Origin: CAVUWL01 sp963700105
GTDB taxonomy: Bacteria > Actinomycetota > Thermoleophilia > Solirubrobacterales > 70-9
Assembly (NCBI GenBank): GCA_963700105.1
Contig: CAVOWL010000006.1
Location: 248,001-312,000 of the forward strand
Direction of reading: 5' to 3'
DNA: 64,000 nucleotides
Part shown: positions 34,440-43,086 of the stretch, piece by piece
Position numbering within the stretch: position 1 is the first letter of the stretch
Layout: the number at the start of each line of letters is the position of its first letter
Made by a program: the position numbers and the translations under genes
Notes under the pieces: model-generated
Seen by the model: the letters and a program-made list of their open reading frames with translations, nothing else
What the model was told of the DNA's origin: nothing
Databases searched by the model: none

Positions 34440-34931
34440 GTGACCATGCCACCGCCCGATCCAGCCAGTTTCCGCGCCACCATGGCCCTCCTGCCGACCG
34501 GGGTCACGGTGGTCAGCGCCAGCACGCTCGACGGTCCGGCAGGAGCGACCGCCAACGCCGTCTGCTCGCTCTCGATCGAGCCGATGCTGATCCTCGCCTG
34601 TTTGGACCGGGGCTCGCGCACCCTGCTCGCCGTGCAAAGCGCCAACCGCTTCGGGATCAGCGTCCTGCGAAGCGGCCAGGAGCAGCTGGCACGCAGCTTT
34701 GCCACGAAGGCACCGGTCGCCGAGAAGTGGGCCGGGGTCGCCTGGAGCAACCGAGGCGGCATCCCGGCGATCGATCACTCGCTCGTTTGGCTGGCCTGCG
34801 AGTTGCGCGATGTGATCGCCGCCGGGGACCACGTGATCGTCACCGGAGAAGTGATCGAAATGGATCAAGGCGGCGGCGATCCGCTGCTCTTTCACGAGGG
34901 CAACTACCGAGCCCTGGCCCAAAGCGGTTAA
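34440..34931 (+). CDS. Flavin reductase-like (FMN-binding split barrel) protein
   Basis: 163 residues. It shows the flavin-reductase family order: F-R-A-T-M-A-L-L-P-T-G-V-T-V-V-S, A-N-A-V-C-S-L-S-I-E-P-M-L-I-L-A-C-L, N-R-F-G-I-S-V-L and GDHVIVTGEVIEM, ending HEGNYRAL. Such proteins supply reduced FMN or FAD to monooxygenases. Start GTG at 34440 or ATG at 34446. The reductase-like protein at 34943 begins 11 nt after its stop. Confidence 0.88.
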   Translation: MTMPPPDPASFRATMALLPTGVTVVSASTLDGPAGATANAVCSLSIEPMLILACLDRGSRTLLAVQSANRFGISVLRSGQEQLARSFATKAPVAEKWAGVAWSNRGGIPAIDHSLVWLACELRDVIAAGDHVIVTGEVIEMDQGGGDPLLFHEGNYRALAQSG

Positions 34932-34942
34932 TAATCTGACCG

Positions 34943-35386
34943 ATCGAGGCACAGTTCCACAAACCGGACTGGTTTACCGCGCATCTGTTCAATCCGCTGA
35001 TCGCCGCGCTGAGCAGACTCGGCCTCAGCTTCGCCGGCTCGCGGCTGCTAGAAGTCAAGGGGCGAAAGAGCGGACAGTGGCGCCGCACCCCGGTCAATCT
35101 GCTCGACTTTGAGGGTGATCGCTACCTGGTCGCCCCCCGCGGTGAGACGCAGTGGGTGCGCAACTTGCGAGCCAGCGGCAAGGGGCGGCTTGTGATCGGT
35201 CGCCGCCGTGAGGAGTTCAGCGCCCAGGAGCTTCCCGCCGAGCAAAGGACGGCCCTTCTGCGCGCCTATCTGAAGCGCTGGAAATGGGAGGCCGGCACCT
35301 TCTTTGAGGGGGTTGGGGCAGATGCGCCAGAGGAGGAGCTGCACCGGATCGCTCCCCGCCACCCGGTGTTTCGGATCGACGCTTAG
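34943..35386 (+). CDS. Deazaflavin (F420)-dependent nitroreductase-family protein with no standard start codon
   Basis: About 147 residues when read from ATC at 34943. The frame contains K-P-D-W-F-T-A-H-L-F-N-P-L, G-S-R-L-L-E-V-K-G-R-K-S-G, TPVNLL and YLVAPRGETQWVRNLRASG, which match the DUF385/Ddn-like family along its whole length. The frame has a TGA at 34937 and no ATG, GTG or TTG until 35156, inside the domain. A rare ATC (or CTG) start, coupled to the upstream stop, is likely. The family binds F420 or related cofactors. Its end overlaps the convergent gene by 4 nt. Confidence 0.75.
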   Translation: MEAQFHKPDWFTAHLFNPLIAALSRLGLSFAGSRLLEVKGRKSGQWRRTPVNLLDFEGDRYLVAPRGETQWVRNLRASGKGRLVIGRRREEFSAQELPAEQRTALLRAYLKRWKWEAGTFFEGVGADAPEEELHRIAPRHPVFRIDA

Positions 35387-35817
35387 AGGTGGCCGCCGGT
35401 GCTGGCGGCTCGCAGCGCGAGGAAGAAAATTACCCCACAGCTGACCGCCATGATCCCCATCTCGCGGCGCACGATCGCCAGTGCAACCGACTCCTGGGCC
35501 TCGCTGGAGAGGGCTTCGAAGTCAAGGCCGCTGAGCTCGCGCTGGGCAGCCCCGGTGCGGGCGCCCTCGGCGAGCAATGAGACAAACAGGGGCAAGAGCC
35601 CGTAGAGATAGTGGAGGCTTTCCGCTGGCTTGTGGCCGGTGAAGACGAGTAGCCCGCCCAGCAGCACCTGGATCAAGACCGAGGCCTGCGCCGCCCGCAG
35701 CAGGTACCAGAAGGGGATCGACGGGCGTTCGCGATACCAGGCAATACCGCCGAGCGCGCCGGCGCCGAGGTTGAGGACGATGACGGCGCAGCCGATCACG
35801 ATGTGGAGCGCGATCAC
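35383..35817 (-). CDS. Four-helix membrane protein, unknown
   Basis: 144 residues from GTG at 35817, which has GAGGAG 6-7 nt upstream; an ATG at 35880 is an alternative. Hydrophobic helices at about 2-22, 40-60, 68-85 and 122-140. Conserved-looking residues are an early His in ALHIVIG, YRERPSIPFWYLLRAAQ and a central H-Y-L-Y-G-L-L-P. Heme-type membrane proteins carry similar spaced His, but this is a weak hint. It is divergent from the nuo operon, sharing its promoter region. Confidence 0.65.
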   Translation of the reverse strand: MIALHIVIGCAVIVLNLGAGALGGIAWYRERPSIPFWYLLRAAQASVLIQVLLGGLLVFTGHKPAESLHYLYGLLPLFVSLLAEGARTGAAQRELSGLDFEALSSEAQESVALAIVRREMGIMAVSCGVIFFLALRAASTGGHL

Positions 35818-35880
35818 GGCGAGCTCCTCGCGCGGCGCCGGCGCCCTGGTTTGATGATGCGAAAAAGCACTATGTGGCAA

Positions 35881-35902
35881 TGTGTCACAAAGGGTGTATA
35901 AC
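35881..35902 (+). promoter_or_regulatory. Probable nuo promoter region
   Basis: A TATAAC -10 box (35897-35902) lies 66 nt before nuoA. Just upstream is a hyphenated palindrome TGTG-T-CACA (35881-35889) that may bind a regulator. No convincing -35 is seen at 17 nt. The region is shared with the divergent membrane-protein gene. Confidence 0.45.
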
Positions 35903-35968
35903 AGCGGCTGTGGGCGATCGGCTGCGGCGAGAGCGTCGCATTAGCCAGGCGGCCCAACCAGATCTCCT

Positions 35969-36346
35969 GTGCTGAAGAGCTACCTCCCGATTCTCGTCTT
36001 CGCCGGCCTCGGACTAATCGTTGGCAGCGCTTTCGCGATGCTCAATCACGTGATCGGCCCGAAGCGGCCGAAGCGACCCACGGCAGCTAGTCGACGCCAG
36101 GGCGAACCGTATGAGTCCGGGATTCCGGTCGAGGCGATGCGCGGATTCCGCTTCGGAGTCAGCTTCTACCTCGTCGCGATGCTCTTCATCCTCTTTGACA
36201 TCGAGGTCGTATTTCTCTACCCGGTCGGGGTGATCCTGAAGAAGGCGAGCAGCGTCTTCGTCCTCGGCGAGCTGATCACCTTCGTCGTCTTGCTGCTTGT
36301 CGCGTTCGCCTACGTCTGGCGCAGGGGAGCCCTCGATTGGAAGTAG
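35969..36346 (+). CDS. nuoA: NADH-quinone oxidoreductase subunit A
   Basis: 125 residues, three membrane helices. Y-E-S-G-I-P-V in the first loop and F-Y-L-V-A-M-L-F-I-L-F-D-I-E-V-V-F-L-Y-P identify NuoA; the Asp-Ile-Glu pair is the conserved acidic site. It is part of the membrane arm at the quinone site of complex I. GTG start, no clear ribosome site. The stop overlaps nuoB by 10 nt. Confidence 0.95.
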   Translation: MLKSYLPILVFAGLGLIVGSAFAMLNHVIGPKRPKRPTAASRRQGEPYESGIPVEAMRGFRFGVSFYLVAMLFILFDIEVVFLYPVGVILKKASSVFVLGELITFVVLLLVAFAYVWRRGALDWK

Positions 36347-37005
36347 AGCGCCAAACGATGCGCTCGCGAGGACTGCGGGCCCGCGACATGCTGCGCGGCG
36401 ACCTCGAGGGCGAGGACCTCGATCGCTACGTCGAAGAACGTGTGGTGACCACGACGCTGGCCAAGCTGCAGCATTGGGCGCAGGCCAACTCGATGTTTCC
36501 GCTCACCTTCGGACTCGCCTGCTGCGCGATCGAGGCGCCGATCTCGATCGTGACCGCCCGCTATGACCTCGCCCGGTTCGGGGCAGAGGCGCTGCGCGCC
36601 TCCCCTCGACAGGCGGACTTCATCATCCTCTCGGGCAGGGTCTCGATCAAGATGGCGCCGGTTGTGAGGCGGCTGTATGACCAGATGCTGGAGCCCAAGT
36701 GGGCGATCTCGATGGGCGCCTGCTCATCCAGCGGCGGCATGTTCTCCAACTACGCGGTGGTCCAGGGCGCCGATAAGTTCATGCCGATCGACCTCCATAT
36801 CCCGGGCTGTCCGCCGCGTCCGGAGGCGGTGCTTTACGGCTTCACCAAGCTGCAGCGAAAGATTCAGGGAAACCCCGACCCGGGCTGGCGCCAGCGCTAC
36901 AACGCCGCCGGCACCGAGGAGTGGGCACGGGGTGGCCCAAGCAGCGCTCCCAGCCCACAGCAGGCCGAGGCCTATGAAGCGGCTAGGGAGCTGATCCGTG
37001 CCTGA
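36337..37005 (+). CDS. nuoB: NADH-quinone oxidoreductase subunit B (cluster N2)
   Basis: 222 residues. The tandem C62-C63 in L-A-C-C-A-I-E, a Cys in GACSSSGGMF and a Cys in PGCPPRPE bind the N2 [4Fe-4S] cluster next to the quinone. The C-terminus is longer and more polar than in most NuoB. TTG start at 36337, within the nuoA end. Confidence 0.96.
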   Translation: MEVERQTMRSRGLRARDMLRGDLEGEDLDRYVEERVVTTTLAKLQHWAQANSMFPLTFGLACCAIEAPISIVTARYDLARFGAEALRASPRQADFIILSGRVSIKMAPVVRRLYDQMLEPKWAISMGACSSSGGMFSNYAVVQGADKFMPIDLHIPGCPPRPEAVLYGFTKLQRKIQGNPDPGWRQRYNAAGTEEWARGGPSSAPSPQQAEAYEAARELIRA

Positions 37006-37516
37006 CGCTCCCGGGCTCGAGCTGATCCGCGGCGAGATCGACCAGCATCACCCCGGCGCCGTCTTGGACTCCAGCTTTGACCATAGCCAGGCGGCGCTGG
37101 TGATCGACTCCGAGCAGCTACTCGCGGTTCTTGGCTGGCTGCGCGACGCGCCCGGGCAGGGCTACCGCTTCCTCTCCAGCCTGCACGTCGCCGACTACCT
37201 GCCCGCGCAACCCCGCTTCGGGGTCCATTACGAGTTGATCAACCGCGATCGGGTCGAGCGGATCCGGGTCAAGGCGATGCTCGCCGACCCCGGCGAGGGG
37301 GCTCTGCCAGAGATCGACTCATGCGTAGAGCTCTTCCCGACCGCAGAGTTTCAAGAGCGCGAGGCATATGACTTCTTCGGCATCGTCTTTCGAGCTCACC
37401 CAGACCTAACCCGCATCCTGCTTCCCGAGGACTACGTCGGCTGGCCGCAGCGACGCGATTTCCCCCTCGGCGGAGAGCCCGTCCTTTTCACCTACAACGA
37501 GCACCAGCGTGGATAG
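36998..37516 (+). CDS. nuoC: NADH-quinone oxidoreductase subunit C
   Basis: 172 residues of the 30-kDa subunit family: the signature E-R-E-A-Y-D-F-F-G-I-V-F and R-I-L-L-P-E-D-Y are both present, and Y-R-F-L-S-S-L-H-V-A-D-Y leads the domain. It sits in the hydrophilic arm against NuoD. GTG start, 8-nt overlap with nuoB and with nuoD; nuoC and nuoD are separate, not fused as in E. coli. Confidence 0.95.
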   Translation: MPDAPGLELIRGEIDQHHPGAVLDSSFDHSQAALVIDSEQLLAVLGWLRDAPGQGYRFLSSLHVADYLPAQPRFGVHYELINRDRVERIRVKAMLADPGEGALPEIDSCVELFPTAEFQEREAYDFFGIVFRAHPDLTRILLPEDYVGWPQRRDFPLGGEPVLFTYNEHQRG

Positions 37517-38801
37517 GGGGCCGCTGCCACCCAGCGCGGCTGCGGGCGCCGGGAGCGCGACGCCCGGCGGCGCCGATCGGGGTCGCTTCACAGAGTCCGG
37601 CCTGCCGCTTTCCCCCGGTGAGGAACCGCCCCGCTCGACCGAAGTGATGACCGTGAACATCGGCCCCCATCACCCCGCCACCCACGGCGTCTTGCGCCTC
37701 GTGGTCGAGCTTGAAGGAGAGGTGGTTCGCGACCTGCGCCCGGTGATCGGATACGTCCACACGGGAATCGAAAAGTCTTGTGAGGACAAGAGCTATTGGA
37801 AGGTGATCCCCTTCGTCGAGCGCATGGACTACGTCTCCTACTTCTTCCAGATGGAGGCCTTCTGCGGTGCCGTGGAGCGCCTGATAGAGCTGGAGATCCC
37901 GCCGCGGGCACGCTACCTGCGGACGATATTTCTTGAGCTCAACCGGATCCACTCCCACCTGGTCTGGCTGGGCACGACGGCGCTTGACCTCGGCGCGATC
38001 TCGATGCTTTGGTACTGCTTCCGCGAGCGCGACAAGATCCTCGACCTGTTCGAAATGGCGGCTGGCCAGCGGATGCACACCCGCTACTTTCAGGTCGGCG
38101 GCGTGATCGAGGATATCCCGCTCGGCTTTGAGCCCAAGCTGCGTGAGTTCGTCGCCGATATGCCGGTGCGGGTCGAGCAGTACCAAGCGCTCCTGGATCG
38201 CAACGAGATCTTCCTCTCGCGGACCAAGGGCGTCGGGATCGTGGCGCGCGAGCGACTCCTTGAGCTGGGGGTCAGCGGGCCGCTTCTGCGCGCCGCCGGA
38301 GAGCCCTGGGATCTGCGCAAGGCCTTTGACTACCTCGCCTACCCCGAGCTCGATTTCAAGATCCCGGTTGGGACCGTCGGCGACGGCTATGACCGCTACC
38401 GGGTGCGCCTGGCCGAGATGGTCGAGTCGGTGCGGATTATCGGGCAGGCGCTCGAGGGCCTGCCCGAAGGTCCCTTCATCGCCGCCGATCGCAAGTACGT
38501 GCTGCCACCCCGCTCGGAGTTGCCGATCTCGATGGAGTCGCTGATTCATCACTTCAAGCTGGTCACCGAGGGCTACCGGGTCGGACCGGGGGAGATTTAC
38601 TACGCGATCGAGTCACCGCGCGGGGAGCTCGGCTGCTTTGTCCTCGCCGACGGCTCGGCGAAGCCGGCGAGGGTCCACTTTCGCGACCCCTCATTCGTCA
38701 ACCTGCAGGCGTTTCGGGACATGTCGATCGGCGGCTACGTAGCCGACATGATCGCCAGCCTCGGGATGCTCGATCCGATCCTCGGGGGGGTCGATCGGTG
38801 A
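37509..38801 (+). CDS. nuoD: NADH-quinone oxidoreductase subunit D
   Basis: 430 residues. M-T-V-N-I-G-P-H-H-P-A-T-H-G-V-L-R at 47-63 is the quinone-site start; the catalytic Tyr lies in SYWKVIPFVERMDYVSY, and the C-terminal D-P-I-L-G-G-V-D-R is typical. About 45 extra residues rich in Pro, Gly and Ala precede the conserved part. GTG at 37509 overlaps the nuoC stop, but an internal start such as the ATG of 'MTVNIG' is also possible. Confidence 0.95.
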   Translation: MDRGPLPPSAAAGAGSATPGGADRGRFTESGLPLSPGEEPPRSTEVMTVNIGPHHPATHGVLRLVVELEGEVVRDLRPVIGYVHTGIEKSCEDKSYWKVIPFVERMDYVSYFFQMEAFCGAVERLIELEIPPRARYLRTIFLELNRIHSHLVWLGTTALDLGAISMLWYCFRERDKILDLFEMAAGQRMHTRYFQVGGVIEDIPLGFEPKLREFVADMPVRVEQYQALLDRNEIFLSRTKGVGIVARERLLELGVSGPLLRAAGEPWDLRKAFDYLAYPELDFKIPVGTVGDGYDRYRVRLAEMVESVRIIGQALEGLPEGPFIAADRKYVLPPRSELPISMESLIHHFKLVTEGYRVGPGEIYYAIESPRGELGCFVLADGSAKPARVHFRDPSFVNLQAFRDMSIGGYVADMIASLGMLDPILGGVDR

Positions 38802-39391
38802 ACCACCTGCCGCTCGATCAGGCGCTGACCGAGGGTCGCGTCCCCGACCGCTCCCCCCAGGGGGTTCCCGAGCTGCACGAGGTGAATTGCCCGCCCGAGC
38901 TGCAGCGACAGATCGAGACCCTGATCGGCCGCTACCCCGACCGCCACTCGGCCTCGATCCCGGCACTTTGGGCGGTGCAACGACTTTACGGATGGTGCAC
39001 ACCGCAGGGAATCCGCGAGGCGGCGGCGGTGATGCGGGTGACGCCCGCCTATCTGGAGTCGGTGGCCAGCTTCTATGACCTCCTGCACACCGAGCCCGTC
39101 GCCACCCACAGGGTCGCCGTCTGCACCAACATCAGCTGCTGGATGCGCGGCGGCGATCAGCTGCTTGAGGCCTTTCGCACCGCCGCCGAGGGCGAGGATG
39201 TCTTCGTCACCGGCTTTGAGTGCCTCGGAGCCTGCGACATCGCCCCGATGGCCTCGATCCAGGAGCGCTACTACGGGCCACTCAGCAACGCCGACGCCGA
39301 GACCGCGATCGAACAGCTGCGCGCCGGGGAAGAGGTCCTGCCCGATCGGGCGCTGGCCAAGCGGGGGCTGCCGGGAGGCCCCGATGCCTGA
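38798..39391 (+). CDS. nuoE: NADH-quinone oxidoreductase subunit E
   Basis: 197 residues. The N1a [2Fe-2S] ligands are Cys109, Cys114 (C-T-N-I-S-C) and Cys142, Cys146 (C-L-G-A-C). The helical N-terminal part and thioredoxin-like C-terminal part are complete. It docks with NuoF in the NADH module. GTG start with a 4-nt overlap with nuoD. Confidence 0.95.
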   Translation: MNHLPLDQALTEGRVPDRSPQGVPELHEVNCPPELQRQIETLIGRYPDRHSASIPALWAVQRLYGWCTPQGIREAAAVMRVTPAYLESVASFYDLLHTEPVATHRVAVCTNISCWMRGGDQLLEAFRTAAEGEDVFVTGFECLGACDIAPMASIQERYYGPLSNADAETAIEQLRAGEEVLPDRALAKRGLPGGPDA

Positions 39392-40643
39392 GACCCGACT
39401 CCTACTGAGGCACGCCGAAGACCCCGAGCTGCGCCACCTCGACGGCTACCGCCGCCACGGCGGCTACGCGACCCTGGAGCGGGCCTACCGCGAGATGGAG
39501 GCCGATGAGGTGCTCAAAGAACTCGAGGACTCGGGCCTGCGCGGACGCGGCGGAGCCGGCTTCTCGATGGGGAAAAAGGCCTCCTTCCTCCCCCGCGGAG
39601 ATATGGCCAAGTACCTGTGCTGTAACGCTGATGAGTCCGAGCCGGGGGCCTTCAAGGACCGCGAGCTGATCCAGCGAAACCCCCACCAGCTGATCGAGGG
39701 GATCGCTATCGCGGCGATCGCCGCCGGCGCCGGGCACGCCTTCATCTTCATCCGCGGCGAGTACGACCTGCAGGCCGAGATCCTCGAGCAGGCGGTCGGC
39801 GAGGCCTACGCGGCGGGATACCTGGGCGAGAACATCTTGCAAAGCCACCGCGACCTGGAGCTGATCGTCCATCGGGGTGCCGGCGCCTACATCTGCGGCG
39901 AGGAGACCGCGCTGTTAGACGCGCTGGAAGGCAAGCGGGGCAACCCGCGCCTGAAGCCACCCTTCCCGGCGGTACAGGGCCTCTACGGCGGCCCGACTCT
40001 GATCAATAACGTCGAGACCCTCTCCAACGTTCCCGCAATCACCGCCAACGGAGCGGCCTGGTTTCGGCAGTTTGGCACCGAGCAATCGCCGGGGACCAAG
40101 GTCGTCTCGATCTCGGGATGCGTGAAGAGGCCGGGCAACTACGAGGTGGAGCTGGGAATTCCGATCCGCGAGCTGATCTATGACCTCGCCGGTGGCCCCG
40201 AGGAGGGCCACGAGGTGAAGGCCTTCTACCCCGGCGGCTCCTCCTCTCCGGTCCTCACCGCCGCCGAGCTCGACCTGCCCTACAGCTTTGAGGCGATGGC
40301 CGAGGCTGGCTCGATGCTGGGCTCAGGTTCGATCATCGTCGCCGACGATCGCGTCTCGATTCCGCTGCTGGCGCTGCGCACCGCGCGCTTTTACCACCAT
40401 GAGTCCTGCGGTAAGTGCACCCCCTGCCGGGAGGGCACGAATTGGACCGTGAAGATGTTGGAGCGGATGGTGCGCGGGGAGGGGACCCCGATCGATCTCG
40501 ACATCATCAGCTCGGTCCAGGAGAACATCATCGGCCACTGCCTCTGCGTCCTCGGCGACTCGATGGCGATGCCGGTGGGGGCGATGGTGCGCAAATTCCG
40601 CGGCGAGTTCGAGGCGGCGATCAGCGAGGCAAGCTATGCCTGA
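39384..40643 (+). CDS. nuoF: NADH-quinone oxidoreductase subunit F (NADH/FMN site)
   Basis: 419 residues. G-R-G-G-A-G-F at 54-60 binds NADH and FMN, E-S-E-P-G-A-F-K-D-R follows, and Cys342, Cys345, Cys348 and Cys388 (SCGKCTPCREGT and CVLGD) hold cluster N3. The ATG at 39384 has GGGAGG upstream and overlaps the nuoE stop by 8 nt; the frame is open further upstream but that part is antisense-like. It is the NADH entry point. Confidence 0.96.
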   Translation: MPETRLLLRHAEDPELRHLDGYRRHGGYATLERAYREMEADEVLKELEDSGLRGRGGAGFSMGKKASFLPRGDMAKYLCCNADESEPGAFKDRELIQRNPHQLIEGIAIAAIAAGAGHAFIFIRGEYDLQAEILEQAVGEAYAAGYLGENILQSHRDLELIVHRGAGAYICGEETALLDALEGKRGNPRLKPPFPAVQGLYGGPTLINNVETLSNVPAITANGAAWFRQFGTEQSPGTKVVSISGCVKRPGNYEVELGIPIRELIYDLAGGPEEGHEVKAFYPGGSSSPVLTAAELDLPYSFEAMAEAGSMLGSGSIIVADDRVSIPLLALRTARFYHHESCGKCTPCREGTNWTVKMLERMVRGEGTPIDLDIISSVQENIIGHCLCVLGDSMAMPVGAMVRKFRGEFEAAISEASYA

Positions 40644-43086
40644 GCGCAAAGAGATCACCCTGATCATCGACGGTCGCGAGGTCGTCGCGAACGAGGGGGA
40701 GATGCTCCACGACGCGGCCCGCCGCGGCGACGTGGAGATCCCGGTCTTTTGTTATGAGCCGAAGCTGGGTGATCCGGTCGGTGCCTGCCGGATGTGCCTG
40801 GTTGAGATCGAGGGCCTGCCGAAACTGCAGACCTCCTGCTCGACCCCGGTCCGCGACGGCATGGTCGTCCACACTCGCACCGAGCAGGTAAAGCATGCCC
40901 AAAGCGCCGTGGTCGAGTTTCTGCTCGTCAACCATCCGCTCGATTGCCCGGTCTGCGATAAGGGCGGTGAGTGTCCGCTGCAAGACATCTCGATGGGCTG
41001 GGGGCCCGGTAGGAGCCGCTTCACAGACCCCAAGCGCCATTTTCAAAAGCCGATCGAGCTCTCGCCGCTGATCGCGATCGACCGCGAGCGCTGCATCCTT
41101 TGCTATCGCTGCGTGCGCTTCAGCCAGGAGGTCGCCGAGGACGAGCAGCTGCAGTTGCTTGAGCGCGGCGATCGCTCCTTCGTCGGCACCTTTGATGACC
41201 GCCCCTACATCGCCCCCTTCCACGGCAACATCACCGAGCTCTGCCCGGTCGGTGCGCTGACCAGCTACACCTATCGTTTCCGCGCGCGACCCTGGGACAT
41301 CGAGCAGGCCGGCTCGATCTGCACCCTTTGCCCGAGCCAGTGCAACGTCAGCTTCACGGTCCGCGATGAGCAGGTGAAACGGGTGCTGGGCCGCGATAAC
41401 GCCGCCGTCGATGATGGCTGGCTCTGCGACCGCGGCCGCTACGGCTTTGAGATGTTCGCCGCCAAGGAGCGGATCGACGCGCCGCGGCTGCGCAATCCCC
41501 AGCCGGTCGGCTGGAGCGAGGCGATCGCCGCCGCCGCCGCCGGCCTGGGCGCCGCGGGCGCCGCTACGGCGGCGATCATCGGCGACGCCTCAAACGAAGA
41601 GGGCTTCCTGCTGCAGCGCATCCTGCGCGAGGCGCTTGGCTCACCCCACCTTGATTCCCGAGTCGGCGGAGCTGCATCGCGGGAGACGCTGGCGCGGCTC
41701 TCGGCGGCCGCAATCTCGGCCCGGGTCAGCGATATCGACTCCGCCGAGGCGATCCTGGTGCTGGGCACCGATCCCCTCCACGCCTCGCCGATCCTCGACC
41801 TGCGAATTCGCAAGGCGATCCGCCGCCGCGGCGCCAAGCTGATCGTCGCCAGCGAGCGCCCGACCGCGCTCGACGGCGGCGCCGAGACGGTGAGCCGCTA
41901 CGCACCGGGCGATGCCAGCACGCTGATCTCTGAACTCCTCGCCAGCCTCGGGGGCGAGGAGGTGGGGGCCGAGGCGGCAGAGATCGCCGCGACCCTGCGC
42001 GGCGCGGAGAGGCTTGTGATCGTCTGGGGGGAGCGGCTCGGACGGCCGCGAGAGGACGCGCTTGGGGCTCTCCTGGATCTCGCCGCCGCCCTGGAGCTGG
42101 CTGCGGTTGATGGCTCGGGGCTGCTCGAAGTTCCCGACCTCGCCAATGCCCGCGGCCTGCGTGAGGTCGGCTGTCTTCCCGACGCCGGCCCCGGCCTGAT
42201 GCCGGCCACCCCGGGCAAGGACAGCGCGGCGATCCGCGCCGCGCTGGAGTCAGGGGAGCTGAAGGCGCTGGTGCTCTTTGGCGCCGATCCGCTGCGCGAC
42301 TTCCCCGACAGCGCCGCCTGGGCCGGCGCCCTCGCCGCTGCCGATACGGTGATCGCCTTCTCGATGTTTGAGAACGCGACGACCGCCAAAGCGGATGTGG
42401 TCTTGCCGCTTGAGACCCACGCCGAGAAAGACGGCACCGTGACCCACCCCGACGGGCGCCTGCAGCGGGTCCGTCCCAGCGCCCCACGCCCGGGGGATGT
42501 GCGACCCAACTGGTCGGTACTGAGCGAGCTCTCTGCCGCGCTTGGACACCAGACCGAGATCACCTCCCAGCCCGAGGCGATGGCGGCGATGGCGGCCGCG
42601 GTCAGCTTTTACGCCGGCATCAGCGACGCTGAGATCGGCGGCCGCGGCGTCCGCTGGCAGGAGCGCCAAGCCGCGGCCGCCCGGCCCGGCGCCGAGCCGC
42701 CCGACGGCTCCCAGCTAGCGCCTGCCCCAGGCGCGGGCCGTGGGGCAGCCCTCGCCACCCCACCCGGCCAAAGCGCCCCCGCGCTTTTACTCGGCACCTA
42801 CCGCGACCTCTGGGTGGGCCCGATCACCGAGCTCAACCCGCCGCTCGCCTTCCTTGCGCCCGAGCAGCAACTAGAGCTCTCCGCGCCCGATGCCGCCCGC
42901 CTTGAACTCCGCAGCGGTGAGGCGGTGGACGTCAGCCAAAATGGCTCGAGAGTTCGCGCCCGGGTGGCGATCAGGGAGCGCGTCCTTCAGGGCTCCTGCT
43001 TTTTGATCGAGGGCATCGAGGGGGCCAACGCAAACGCCCTCGCGGCCGGCACCGCGGTGCAGATCACCCCGGTGGCGCGCCGATGA
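40636..43086 (+). CDS. nuoG: NADH-quinone oxidoreductase subunit G
   Basis: 816 residues. N-terminal [2Fe-2S] ligands (C-Y-E-P-K...C-R-M-C), then D-C-P-V-C-D-K-G-G-E-C-P-L-Q-D, C-I-L-C-Y-R-C and the H-x3-C site in H-G-N-I-T-E-L-C-P-V-G. Next come C-T-L-C-P-S-Q-C plus a Cys about 35 residues later (GWLCDRGRYG), which indicates the extra N7 cluster. The molybdopterin-like domain is Ala-rich and lacks cofactor residues. ATG start, overlap with nuoF. Confidence 0.95.
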   Translation: MPERKEITLIIDGREVVANEGEMLHDAARRGDVEIPVFCYEPKLGDPVGACRMCLVEIEGLPKLQTSCSTPVRDGMVVHTRTEQVKHAQSAVVEFLLVNHPLDCPVCDKGGECPLQDISMGWGPGRSRFTDPKRHFQKPIELSPLIAIDRERCILCYRCVRFSQEVAEDEQLQLLERGDRSFVGTFDDRPYIAPFHGNITELCPVGALTSYTYRFRARPWDIEQAGSICTLCPSQCNVSFTVRDEQVKRVLGRDNAAVDDGWLCDRGRYGFEMFAAKERIDAPRLRNPQPVGWSEAIAAAAAGLGAAGAATAAIIGDASNEEGFLLQRILREALGSPHLDSRVGGAASRETLARLSAAAISARVSDIDSAEAILVLGTDPLHASPILDLRIRKAIRRRGAKLIVASERPTALDGGAETVSRYAPGDASTLISELLASLGGEEVGAEAAEIAATLRGAERLVIVWGERLGRPREDALGALLDLAAALELAAVDGSGLLEVPDLANARGLREVGCLPDAGPGLMPATPGKDSAAIRAALESGELKALVLFGADPLRDFPDSAAWAGALAAADTVIAFSMFENATTAKADVVLPLETHAEKDGTVTHPDGRLQRVRPSAPRPGDVRPNWSVLSELSAALGHQTEITSQPEAMAAMAAAVSFYAGISDAEIGGRGVRWQERQAAAARPGAEPPDGSQLAPAPGAGRGAALATPPGQSAPALLLGTYRDLWVGPITELNPPLAFLAPEQQLELSAPDAARLELRSGEAVDVSQNGSRVRARVAIRERVLQGSCFLIEGIEGANANALAAGTAVQITPVARR

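Noticed and set aside
35910..35975. Short frame before nuoA starting V-G-D-R-L-R-R-E-R-R, resembling the start of an HTH protein
   Set aside because: Only 21 codons, overlaps nuoA, no ribosome site; similarity is likely chance in Arg-rich coding.
37488..38552. 354-codon minus-strand frame opposite nuoD
   Set aside because: Same shadow effect; nuoD on the plus strand has full family conservation.
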